A stretch of DNA of 8,685 nt from an uncultured Bacteroidota bacterium (GTDB lineage Bacteria > Bacteroidota > Bacteroidia > Flavobacteriales > Flavobacteriaceae): contig CAIRNC010000446.1 of the NCBI GenBank assembly GCA_903879875.1, positions 1-8,685 of the forward strand, in the 5' to 3' direction. The notes under the pieces were generated by a model. That model was not told the DNA's origin, made no database searches, and worked only from the letters and a program-made list of their open reading frames with translations. Position 1 is the stretch's first letter. Each line of letters begins with the position of its first letter. Positions 1-6,419 of this stretch are shown here, one piece after another. The position numbers and the translations under genes were made by a program.

Positions 1-130
1 CAGCACCATCCGAGCATTTCATTTTTACTTTTTCAATGTTGTATCTAATTTTTAGAAAAAATTAATTAAATACAGCACCATCCTAGCACTTTACTTTTTG
101 ATTTATAATCTAATTGAAAAATCAATTAAA
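1..130 (-). repeat. Two diverged tandem copies of an intergenic repeat downstream of tRNA-Gly
   Basis: Two units, 73-130 (about 58 nt) and 1-70 (about 70 nt), align along their length when read on the minus strand. Each has, in order, TTTAATT, an AT-rich hairpin, AATTAGAT, a variable stretch, AAAAAGTAAA, and a core TGCT(A/C)GGATGGTGCTG. The core occupies 73-88 and 1-16 and differs at one base of 16. The hairpins are at 111-128 (7-bp stem, 4-nt loop) and 46-64 (8-bp stem, 3-nt loop); they sit at the same place but differ in sequence. The second unit touches the window edge, so the array may continue. No reading frame is evident. The core loosely resembles the 5' end of a tRNA-Leu (seven-base arm, then TG, then GTG), but neither copy shows the rest of a tRNA inside the window. 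The function is unknown; it could be a structured RNA tail, a terminator-like element or the remains of a duplicated tRNA start. Confidence 0.7.
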
Positions 131-158
131 TTTAATACCTACTAAGCGTATGGTTTTG

Positions 159-231
159 AGCGAAAAACGGGGCTCGAACCCGCGACCTCGACCTTGGCAA
201 GGTCGCGCTCTACCAACTGAGCTATTTTCGC
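159..231 (-). tRNA. tRNA-Gly (anticodon GCC)
   Basis: The minus strand folds into a complete 73-nt cloverleaf. The 7-bp acceptor stem is GCGAAAA with TTTTCGC. The D arm is GCTC, AGTTGGTA, GAGC. The anticodon stem CGACC/GGTCG encloses the loop TTGCCAA, giving anticodon GCC, which reads the glycine codons GGC and GGU. A 5-nt variable loop (AGGTC) and a T arm with the TTCGAGC loop follow. The discriminator base is U, as expected for bacterial tRNA-Gly. CCA is not encoded directly after it, so it must be added enzymatically. Its own promoter lies about 47 bp upstream, and no second complete tRNA follows inside the window. Confidence 0.97.
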
Positions 232-277
232 ATTTCTATCTGAAAAGAACTGCACTACTTCTTTTGTAATGCGAAGG

Positions 278-307
278 CAAATTTAGCACATTAATTCAAT
301 TAAACAA
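278..307 (-). promoter_or_regulatory. Bacteroidetes-type promoter for tRNA-Gly
   Basis: On the minus strand, TAAATTTG at 278-285 is an exact match to the Bacteroidetes -7 consensus TAnnTTTG. A TTG at 305-307 serves as the -33 element, with a 19-bp spacer. This gives a start about 40 nt upstream of the tRNA 5' end, which is a plausible processed leader. It is the only exact -7 match seen on the minus strand between murI and the tRNA. Confidence 0.75.
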
Positions 308-310
308 GCC

Positions 311-322
311 TTTTACGTAAAA
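311..322. other. 12-bp palindrome upstream of the tRNA promoter
   Basis: TTTTACGTAAAA is a perfect palindrome lying 3 bp upstream of the -33 TTG of the tRNA promoter. It could be an operator or an A/T-rich upstream element, or chance in AT-rich DNA. The rest of the 262-bp gap between murI and the tRNA (232-493) holds the tRNA leader and promoter, a second palindrome CTGAATTCAG at 378-387, and nothing else I can name. No strong terminator for murI is visible. Confidence 0.2.
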
Positions 323-493
323 AATTTACTTCGAAAATATAACATTCTGATTGCGTAAACATTACTGCTTTATAAACCTGAATTCAGTTAAATTTGCTCT
401 AAACAATTGTATAAATAACAAAAGAATTTAGTTTGAAAAGTAACTGTTTTGATAGGATAAAAATTAATATGACTTATTATTTCCAATTATCGA

Positions 494-1276
494 TTAAAAA
501 TTTTTTTCAATTACGCTATATTGATTATCTAATATATCAATCAAAACTTTAGAACTAGAATTAGTATAAAAAACCGCATCACAGTTTTGATTATATGAAT
601 TTAAACCTGTTTTTTCTATTAAAACATGCTTAGTTTGTTTTGCAACTGCTTCTCCCGAGTCGATGATTTTTATATGACTTGGAAGTATTTTTTTTATTTG
701 AGGTATTAAATATGGATAATGACTACAACCTAAGACTAAATAATCAATGTTTGCTTCTATCATAGGGTTGAGATAAGATTGAAGCAATTGAGTCATTTCA
801 GGGGAATACATACTGCCACTTTCTATTAACTGCACCAAGCCATATCCTACCTGCTCAATAATTTTAGTAGTATGATATATTTCTACCGCTTTGTTAAAAA
901 GCGCACTATTTAGCGTGCCTTTCGTAGCTAATATTCCTATAGTTTGAGTTTTAGAATTATTTGCAGCGGGTTTAATTGCGGGCTCAATTCCAATAAATGG
1001 TATGTCATATTTCGATCGAAGAACAGTAATTGCATTTGTAGTAGCGGTATTACAAGCCACTACAATGATTTTAGCATTCATTTCTAGAAGTAATTCTGTG
1101 TTTTTACAACTAAGTGCTATAATTTCATCTTTGCTTTTTTGTCCGTAAGGAGCATTTTTACTGTCTGCTAAATAAATAGTATTTTCGTTAGGCATAAGCA
1201 CATGGATTTGTTTCCAAATTGAAGTTCCTCCAATTCCAGAATCAAACAAACCAATGGGATTATTATTACTATTCAT
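494..1276 (-). CDS. murI: Glutamate racemase
   Basis: This cytoplasmic enzyme interconverts L- and D-glutamate without a cofactor and supplies D-Glu for peptidoglycan precursors (EC 5.1.1.3). At 260 aa it has the family's usual length. The N-terminal motif IGLFDSGIGG (residues 8-17) carries the conserved Asp12-Ser13, followed by YLADSKNAPYG (35-45). The two catalytic cysteines are Cys75 in ACNTAT and Cys184 in LGCSHYP, the latter with His186. The GIEPAIKPA segment (96-104) is also typical. The ATG at 1276 places the FDSG motif at the expected distance from the N-terminus. The gene follows the ompH pair but is separated from it by a strong hairpin terminator ending about 15 nt before the start codon, so it needs read-through or its own promoter. 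A TATATTTG sequence lies just before the start (see 1282-1289). Confidence 0.96.
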   Translation of the reverse strand: MNSNNNPIGLFDSGIGGTSIWKQIHVLMPNENTIYLADSKNAPYGQKSKDEIIALSCKNTELLLEMNAKIIVVACNTATTNAITVLRSKYDIPFIGIEPAIKPAANNSKTQTIGILATKGTLNSALFNKAVEIYHTTKIIEQVGYGLVQLIESGSMYSPEMTQLLQSYLNPMIEANIDYLVLGCSHYPYLIPQIKKILPSHIKIIDSGEAVAKQTKHVLIEKTGLNSYNQNCDAVFYTNSSSKVLIDILDNQYSVIEKNF

Positions 1277-1281
1277 GATAA

Positions 1282-1289
1282 CAAATATA
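1282..1289 (-). promoter_or_regulatory. Possible -7 element (TATATTTG) directly before murI
   Basis: TATATTTG on the minus strand matches TAnnTTTG exactly and ends 5 nt before the murI ATG. It would place the transcription start at or very near the start codon, giving a leaderless or almost leaderless mRNA. No TTG lies at the proper -33 distance, because that region is the loop of the upstream terminator. The match may therefore be chance in the A/T-rich tail of the terminator. Confidence 0.3.
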
Positions 1290-1331
1290 AAAAAAACTGC
1301 TCAATTCCGAAGTAACGGTTGAGCAGTTTTT
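1289..1331 (-). terminator. Intrinsic terminator between ompH and murI
   Basis: A 13-bp perfect stem pairs 1292-1304 with 1319-1331 (AAAAACTGCTCAA with TTGAGCAGTTTTT). Inside the 14-nt loop, CCG (1307-1309) can also pair with CGG (1316-1318). Read on the minus strand, the stem is followed by a run of eight T (1289-1296, partly in the stem). It lies 21 nt beyond the ompH stop and is the only strong terminator in the window, so it should end most transcripts of the porG-uppS-bamA-ompH-ompH operon. The symmetrical A and T tracts mean it could work in both directions. Confidence 0.85.
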
Positions 1332-1352
1332 ATATTATTTCAATTCGATTTT

Positions 1353-1850
1353 TTAGAAACCCAATTCTTTTTTAACATCAGCAGTTAAATTTGGCCCATC
1401 AGAAAGTAAAAGACCCGCGGAGTTTAATACATATTGAAACCCTTTAGCTTTACCTACTTTTTGGATAGCCGTTTTCACTTTTTCTTCAATAGGCTTCATC
1501 ATGTCAGACTCTTTAGTTTGCAATTCTTTTTGAGCAGTTTGACCAAATTCTTGAATTCTTTTTTCCATATCAGCCACCTCTTTTTGTCGTTCAATATTCA
1601 TTTTTTCAGAAACGGTTGTAGCTTCAGCTTCGTATTTTTTGACTTTGGCTTGATATTCATCACCCATTGTTTTGTAATCGGCTTGATAGGTTTGACTCAA
1701 TTTTTCCAATTGTTTTTGAGCGTCTAGAATAGCAGGCATTTTAGTCATGATTTCACTCACATCTACGTGAGCTACTTTTTGTGCAGTTGCAAGGGTTGTT
1801 CCGAATACTAAAACGGCAACGATTAATAAAGATTTTAGATTTTTCATCAT
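1353..1850 (-). CDS. OmpH/Skp-family periplasmic chaperone (short paralogue)
   Basis: Skp/OmpH proteins form periplasmic trimers with long helical arms that hold unfolded outer-membrane proteins on their way to BamA. The protein has 165 aa, close to E. coli Skp. Residues 1-23 form a signal peptide (NLKSLLIVAVLVFGTTLATA, cleavage likely before Gln24). The short strand KVAHVDVSEIMTKMP (25-39) is the usual N-terminal core. Residues 40-130 are a charged coiled-coil arm, and GFQYVLNSAGLLLSDG (137-152) returns to the core. The ending DLT-type segment (NLTADVKKELGF) is typical. Two adjacent ATG codons (1848-1850 and 1845-1847) are possible starts; the signal peptide works from either. It lies 40 nt after the longer paralogue with no promoter in between, and is followed by a strong terminator, so it is the last gene of the operon. 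Confidence 0.93.
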   Translation of the reverse strand: MMKNLKSLLIVAVLVFGTTLATAQKVAHVDVSEIMTKMPAILDAQKQLEKLSQTYQADYKTMGDEYQAKVKKYEAEATTVSEKMNIERQKEVADMEKRIQEFGQTAQKELQTKESDMMKPIEEKVKTAIQKVGKAKGFQYVLNSAGLLLSDGPNLTADVKKELGF

Positions 1851-1890
1851 TTTTAAAATATTAAAGTAAGTAATTAATTATTGTTTGTAT

Positions 1891-2937
1891 TTATTTATTG
1901 TTTTTAATTGAATCTTTAGCTTTTTTAGCAGCTTCTCTATCTGCTAAAACTTTAGCTTTTCTATCTTCTATTGCTTTTTGTCTTTCCGCTTGTGATTTCG
2001 TTCTTGCTTCTAAAACGGCTTTTTTAGCAGCTTCTCTGTCAGCAATTATTTTTTCATTTGCTTCTTTTTTTACTTCTGCATTATTTGCCTTGGCATCAGC
2101 TGTTGTTGATTTTGCCTCCGTTTTGGCTGAATTTTCTTTCACCGTTTTGCTTACCACTTTTTCTGGAACAACGGTACCGTTTTTCTTGGCTTCTTTTTCG
2201 TCTTTTAATTGTTGTCTTTTTGCATCAGCCGCATTCTTTTTTTCTTCAGCAGCCAACTTTTTATCTTCAATTGCTTTTTCTCTAGCCACTTTTCGTTCTT
2301 CAAGCTTTTTTTGTCTTTCGGCTAAACCTGGATTTGCATCTTCAAGATTTTCTTTATATTCTTTAGCTTCTTCTTCTTTTATCTGTTTTTTAGTCATTTG
2401 ACTTCTTCGTGCAGAAGCTGTTATTTTTTTAATCACTTGATCACTAATGTCAAACCTTTTCTGAGCAAACAGCATCGTTAAATCAGATGATTTATCGAAG
2501 ATAAAATCGTATTTTTTTACTTCGGCTAAATCTTGCACTGCGGCAAAAATTTGATCTTGAATTGGTTTTACTAGTACCGATTTTTGAACAATTAACTCCC
2601 CTGTTGGCCCGAATTTTTTTTGCTGATATTCAACCAACTCTGCTTGTAAAGCCGCAATTGCTTCTTCTCTTTCAACAATTAATTCTTTTGTCAACAAAAC
2701 CCTTTCAAGCTTAAATGCATCTTCAAGCTTAGTGATTTCATTTTTTTTCACTTCCATTTCTTGCTTCCATTTTTGAGCTTTTTGCTCTAACTGGTTGTTC
2801 GCTTCGGCATATTCAGGAACATTTTGTAAAATGTATTCCATATCAATATAACCGATTCGAATACTTTTACCCGATTGCGCTAAAGCAGTAAAAGAAATTG
2901 AAAAAATAAAAGTTAGCAATATAAAATGTTTTCTCAT
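1891..2937 (-). CDS. OmpH/Skp-family periplasmic chaperone with long charged C-terminal extension
   Basis: Residues 1-20 are a signal peptide (MRKHFILLTF..., cleavage near ALA-Gln21). Residues 26-175 are an OmpH/Skp unit: the opening strand IRIGYIDMEYILQNVPEY (26-43), a coiled-coil arm (about 45-135) and the returning segment KYDFIFDKSSDLTMLF (142-157) followed by DISDQVIKKI (163-172). The remaining 175 or so residues are an extension rich in Lys, Glu and Ala, with EERK, EDKK and AAKKA runs, interrupted by a Val/Thr/Ser-rich linker (255-280). At 348 aa the protein is about twice the length of E. coli Skp. The extension resembles the helical part of TolA in composition only; I infer a long helix or disordered tail in the periplasm. 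The gene follows bamA after 38 nt and precedes the short paralogue, which fits a role in delivering outer-membrane proteins to BamA. Confidence 0.92.
   Translation of the reverse strand: MRKHFILLTFIFSISFTALAQSGKSIRIGYIDMEYILQNVPEYAEANNQLEQKAQKWKQEMEVKKNEITKLEDAFKLERVLLTKELIVEREEAIAALQAELVEYQQKKFGPTGELIVQKSVLVKPIQDQIFAAVQDLAEVKKYDFIFDKSSDLTMLFAQKRFDISDQVIKKITASARRSQMTKKQIKEEEAKEYKENLEDANPGLAERQKKLEERKVAREKAIEDKKLAAEEKKNAADAKRQQLKDEKEAKKNGTVVPEKVVSKTVKENSAKTEAKSTTADAKANNAEVKKEANEKIIADREAAKKAVLEARTKSQAERQKAIEDRKAKVLADREAAKKAKDSIKNNK
1918..2043 (-). repeat. Internal repeat in the long OmpH gene (ADREAAKKA, two copies)
   Basis: The peptide ADREAAKKA occurs at residues 299-307 (2017-2043) and 332-340 (1918-1944). 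The two 27-nt DNA copies agree at 24 positions, with 20 identical in a row, which suggests recent duplication or gene conversion rather than only biased composition. A related pair, KAIEDKK (221-227) and KAIEDRK (321-327), points to a degenerate larger repeat in the tail. Confidence 0.7.
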
Positions 2938-2975
2938 AACTAAAAAATTTTATTAAAAAAATCGTTTTGAATGAC

Positions 2976-5669
2976 TTAAAATTGTTGCCCAATAATGAAA
3001 TGCGTTTCCCATCCGTTAGGTTGCGTAGCCCCTTCTTTAGGGTCAAATCCATGTCCGAAATCTATTCCTAGCAATCCGAAAGCAGGCATAAATATTCTTA
3101 AACCAAATCCAGCCGAACGTTGTAAAACGAAAGGATTATAATGTTTGTTTGCAATATTATTATCATATCCAGCACCTGCTTCAAAAAAGGTCAATGCGTA
3201 TATTGATGCTGCTTGCTTCAATGTTATAGGATAACGTAATTCAAATGAAAACTTATTATAAATGGTTGCCCCATTTTGGCTTCCATTACTATCAATTGGC
3301 GTTAATGATTGGTTTGGATATCCTCTTAATTGAATAACCTCTCTTCCATCTAATGCAAAATTAGCTAATCCATCACCTCCAACAAAAAATCTTTCAAAAG
3401 GCACATCGCCTCTTGATGAGTTATAATTTCCTAAAAACCCAAATTCCGCTAACGAACGTAAAACTAATTTATCATATAGTTTAGTATACCAATCGGCTTT
3501 TATTTTAATTTTATAATATTCCAACCAATTGAATTTTCTCTGATCCACTTTTGAACGATCGGTGGCAGCAGTTAAATAATCAGCTTCTTCTACTTTTTCA
3601 TAAACTCCTGACCCAACATAAGTTTCTTTTATTAAATCTCCTTCGGCGATAATTGGAGCATTAATATCTTGCGTCTTTGGCAATCCTGAAGTCGCTGAAT
3701 AACGTAATTTATTTTCCAGCAAGTCTCCCAATTTTGAATAATCCACACCATTAAACATAGAGTATGGAGGAGTAAATTTAGCAGAAATACTAACATCTGA
3801 ACCGTACATTGGAAAAATTGGATTTGTCCCTTTATCACTTCTACTCAAACCTATGGTGTATGCTAAATTTCTTGAAGATCCATTTCCAAAGGTAAACAAA
3901 CCAGTGTTATAATTATTCAAATCGTAATATTGAAAACTTAATGCTTGAGAAAGAACAAATGAATCATCTGGAACAGTTAATCTTTTTGCTAGGCCAACAG
4001 AAAGCGAAATAATATTAAAACTTCGACTTCTATCTACAGCTCCTGTTTGAAAATTGTTCAGAAACTGTTGACTATAAGAAAGTGATGTACTAAAACTTAC
4101 TGGTTTTTTACCTCCGAACCATGGTTCAGAAAAAGACAAGCTGTAAGTTTGGAAATAACTACTCCCTTGTAAACGCAAAGCAACTTTTTGTCCATCTCCC
4201 ATAGGTAAAGGTTTATAGGCATCTTTATTAAATAAATTTCTTGCGGAAAAATTATTAAAAGACAACCCTAAAGTACCTATAAAACCACCGCCACCATAAC
4301 CTCCTTGAAGTTCAATTTGACTTGATCCTTTTTCTACTAAATTATACTCGATATCAACAGTACCAGCCGCAGCATCGACGTTTTTAAATTTTGGGTCAAT
4401 GGCTTCTGGATCAAAAAAACCTAAAGCACCAATTTCTCTAATTGTACGTACAAGGTCTTCCTTGCTATATTTTTGACCTGGTTTAGTTCTTAATTCTCTA
4501 TAAATAACACGGTCATTTGTTTTATCGTTACCCACTACCGAAATTTTATTAAAATAAGCCAATGGCCCTTCCATAATTCTGATTTCAAAATCTATTGTGT
4601 CATTTGCTGTTTTGGTTTCTACGGCATTAATCGTTGAAAATAAATAGCCATTATTTTGGTATAAATTGGTAATGTCATCACCATCCGGTTTTGTTTTATC
4701 GGCAATTCTTTTTTCAAGTAAAACGCCATTATAAACATCCCCTTTGTTAATTCCAAGCATTCGATTTAAACCTTCATCTGTATAAATAGTATTCCCTAAA
4801 AATTTAATTTTTCCGAAATAATACTTATTTCCTTCTTCAAGATTTACTTTAATAGCAATTTTATTGGTTTTTGGATCATAAAATGTTGTGTCCGAAACTA
4901 TTCTAGCGTCTCTATATCCTTTTTCTTTATAGACTTCAACTATGTTTTCTAAATCTTCTTTGTATTTATCTTTAATGTATTTTGAAGCTTTGAATATACG
5001 TAAAACATTTCGTTCTTTTGTATTTTTCATAGCTTTAAGCAATTTGCTGTTGGACATTTTTTTGTTTCCAGAGAAAACAATTTCCTTCACTTTTACTTTA
5101 TCTCCTTTTTCAATATCAACCAACATTTTTACCTGATTACCGCTTGTAGTATCTGGAATGGTATTGATGTGTACTTTTGTATTGTAAAAACCATCTTTTT
5201 TATATTTGTTTTCAATATAATTTCGAGTAGTAGTTATCAGGTTTTCATTTACAATTTTTCCTTTGGTAAGGTTATTGTCTTTAATAAGTGCCTCGACTTT
5301 TGATTTTTTAACCCCTACAATTTTAACTTCGCTCAATTTTGGCAATTCAACGATGTTTAATTCTATAAAGATACTATCTCCATCGATTTTATTGGTAAAA
5401 AAGTCAATCGTGCTAAAAAGTCCAAGTTTACCTAATTTTTTTACAGCATTACTGATTTCTTCTCCTGGAACAGTGATTTTTTGTCCTTTTTCAAGACCAG
5501 CAAATGTTACGATAGTTTGTTGATTAAAACTTACTTTTCCAGTCACTTTCACATCTGCTAAAATGTATTCCGTTCCTTGATCAAAAGGCACTCTGTCTTG
5601 AGCTTTTACTAGAGAAATACATCCAAATAGTAATACTGTAATGAATAGTTGTATGCGTTTATTTAACAC
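2976..5669 (-). CDS. bamA: Outer membrane protein assembly factor BamA (Omp85 family)
   Basis: BamA is the outer-membrane insertase that folds and inserts beta-barrel proteins. With the start chosen here it has 897 aa. Residues 1-24 are a signal peptide (LNKRIQLFITVLLFGCISLV, then KAQ). About five POTRA domains follow (roughly 36-109, 110-189, 192-280, 281-368, 372-446), each ending in a strand such as IELNIVELPKL or FEIRIMEGP. The barrel runs from about 453, opening with the glycine-rich GGYGGGGFIGTLGLSFNNFS. RGY at 782-784 is the conserved loop-6 lid motif (VRGF/Y in the family), and the protein ends in IIGQQF with a terminal Phe, as outer-membrane barrels do. An acidic, variable segment at about 668-712 is likely an extracellular loop. 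The in-frame ATG at 5801 lies deep inside uppS and would bury the signal peptide. The GTG at 5667-5669 begins 7 nt after the uppS stop and gives a normal signal peptide, so I chose it. Confidence 0.95.
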   Translation of the reverse strand: MLNKRIQLFITVLLFGCISLVKAQDRVPFDQGTEYILADVKVTGKVSFNQQTIVTFAGLEKGQKITVPGEEISNAVKKLGKLGLFSTIDFFTNKIDGDSIFIELNIVELPKLSEVKIVGVKKSKVEALIKDNNLTKGKIVNENLITTTRNYIENKYKKDGFYNTKVHINTIPDTTSGNQVKMLVDIEKGDKVKVKEIVFSGNKKMSNSKLLKAMKNTKERNVLRIFKASKYIKDKYKEDLENIVEVYKEKGYRDARIVSDTTFYDPKTNKIAIKVNLEEGNKYYFGKIKFLGNTIYTDEGLNRMLGINKGDVYNGVLLEKRIADKTKPDGDDITNLYQNNGYLFSTINAVETKTANDTIDFEIRIMEGPLAYFNKISVVGNDKTNDRVIYRELRTKPGQKYSKEDLVRTIREIGALGFFDPEAIDPKFKNVDAAAGTVDIEYNLVEKGSSQIELQGGYGGGGFIGTLGLSFNNFSARNLFNKDAYKPLPMGDGQKVALRLQGSSYFQTYSLSFSEPWFGGKKPVSFSTSLSYSQQFLNNFQTGAVDRSRSFNIISLSVGLAKRLTVPDDSFVLSQALSFQYYDLNNYNTGLFTFGNGSSRNLAYTIGLSRSDKGTNPIFPMYGSDVSISAKFTPPYSMFNGVDYSKLGDLLENKLRYSATSGLPKTQDINAPIIAEGDLIKETYVGSGVYEKVEEADYLTAATDRSKVDQRKFNWLEYYKIKIKADWYTKLYDKLVLRSLAEFGFLGNYNSSRGDVPFERFFVGGDGLANFALDGREVIQLRGYPNQSLTPIDSNGSQNGATIYNKFSFELRYPITLKQAASIYALTFFEAGAGYDNNIANKHYNPFVLQRSAGFGLRIFMPAFGLLGIDFGHGFDPKEGATQPNGWETHFIIGQQF

Positions 5670-5676
5670 TAAAAAA

Positions 5677-6417
5677 TTATTTAATTTGTTCACTTGTTTT
5701 TCCGAATCTTCTCTCTCTTTTTTGATAACTAATGATAGCCTCATATAAATTTTGCTCTGTAAAGTCTGGCCATAAAACATCTGTAAAATACAATTCTGCA
5801 TAAGCTATTTGCCAGAGCAAAAAATTGCTAATACGGTGTTCGCCGCTTGTTCGTATTAATAAATCTACATCTGGTAAATTCTGCGTGTAAAGATGCTCAT
5901 TAATAATTGATTCGTCAATAGTGTCTATTGAAATTATATTATTTTTAACTTTATCACTGATGTTTTTAATGGCATTTACAATTTCTTCTCTTGAACCGTA
6001 GTTGATAGCCAAAGTCAATGTCATTTTAGAATTATCTTTGGTTTTGTTGATTACTTCGGACAATTCTTTTTGTAAGGATTTGGGTAGTAAATCGGTATTT
6101 CCAATACATTTCAATTGTATCTTATTGTCCATGAATGTGTTTAATTCTTTTTTGAGAGAATTAATTATAATTTTCATTATGGCATTCACTTCAAGTTTTG
6201 GGCGATTCCAATTTTCGGTTGAAAACGCATATAATGTAAGATTTTGTATGCCTAATTTCCCGCAACTTTCAACAACAACTCTAACGGTTTTAGTGCCGCT
6301 TTCATGACCAAAAACCCTTAAAAATCCTTTTTGTTTTGCCCAACGCCCATTGCCATCCATTATGATTGCTAGGTGTTTTGGCAACTTATCTTTATCTATA
6401 GTATCTGCTGAAATCAT
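5677..6417 (-). CDS. uppS: Undecaprenyl diphosphate synthase (isoprenyl transferase)
   Basis: This cis-prenyltransferase extends farnesyl diphosphate with isopentenyl diphosphate to make the C55 lipid carrier used for peptidoglycan and surface glycans (EC 2.5.1.31). With the start at the ATG at 6417 it has 246 aa, normal for the family. All signature motifs are present: HLAIIMDGNGRWAK (15-28) with the Mg-binding Asp21, GHESGTKTVR (37-46), TLYAFSTENWNRP (61-73), YGSREEI (140-146) and DLLIRTSGEHRISNFLLWQ (185-203), followed by AELYFTDVLWPDF. Many relatives have Gln where His193 stands, in RTSGE-x-RISN. The ATG lies 2 nt after the porG stop. A longer reading from a TTG at 6438 would overlap porG and is unlikely. 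Seven nt separate its stop from the bamA GTG, so translation of porG, uppS and bamA is probably coupled. Confidence 0.96.
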   Translation of the reverse strand: MISADTIDKDKLPKHLAIIMDGNGRWAKQKGFLRVFGHESGTKTVRVVVESCGKLGIQNLTLYAFSTENWNRPKLEVNAIMKIIINSLKKELNTFMDNKIQLKCIGNTDLLPKSLQKELSEVINKTKDNSKMTLTLAINYGSREEIVNAIKNISDKVKNNIISIDTIDESIINEHLYTQNLPDVDLLIRTSGEHRISNFLLWQIAYAELYFTDVLWPDFTEQNLYEAIISYQKRERRFGKTSEQIK

Positions 6418-6419
6418 TT

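Noticed and set aside
1..130. CRISPR array
   Set aside because: There are only two units, they differ in length and sequence, and similarity extends across the would-be spacers.
1898..2401. Plus-strand open frame opposite the long ompH gene, rich in Ser, Phe, Ala and Leu
   Set aside because: It is the mirror of the Lys/Glu/Ala codons of the charged tail, which have few stops on the opposite strand. It has no domain, and the minus-strand gene is well supported. The frames at 2058-2285 and 1434-1727 are rejected for the same reason.
4942..5523. Plus-strand open frames opposite bamA
   Set aside because: They are short, hydrophobic mirror frames within the POTRA region with no recognisable family and no promoter. 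The minus-strand BamA reading explains the sequence.
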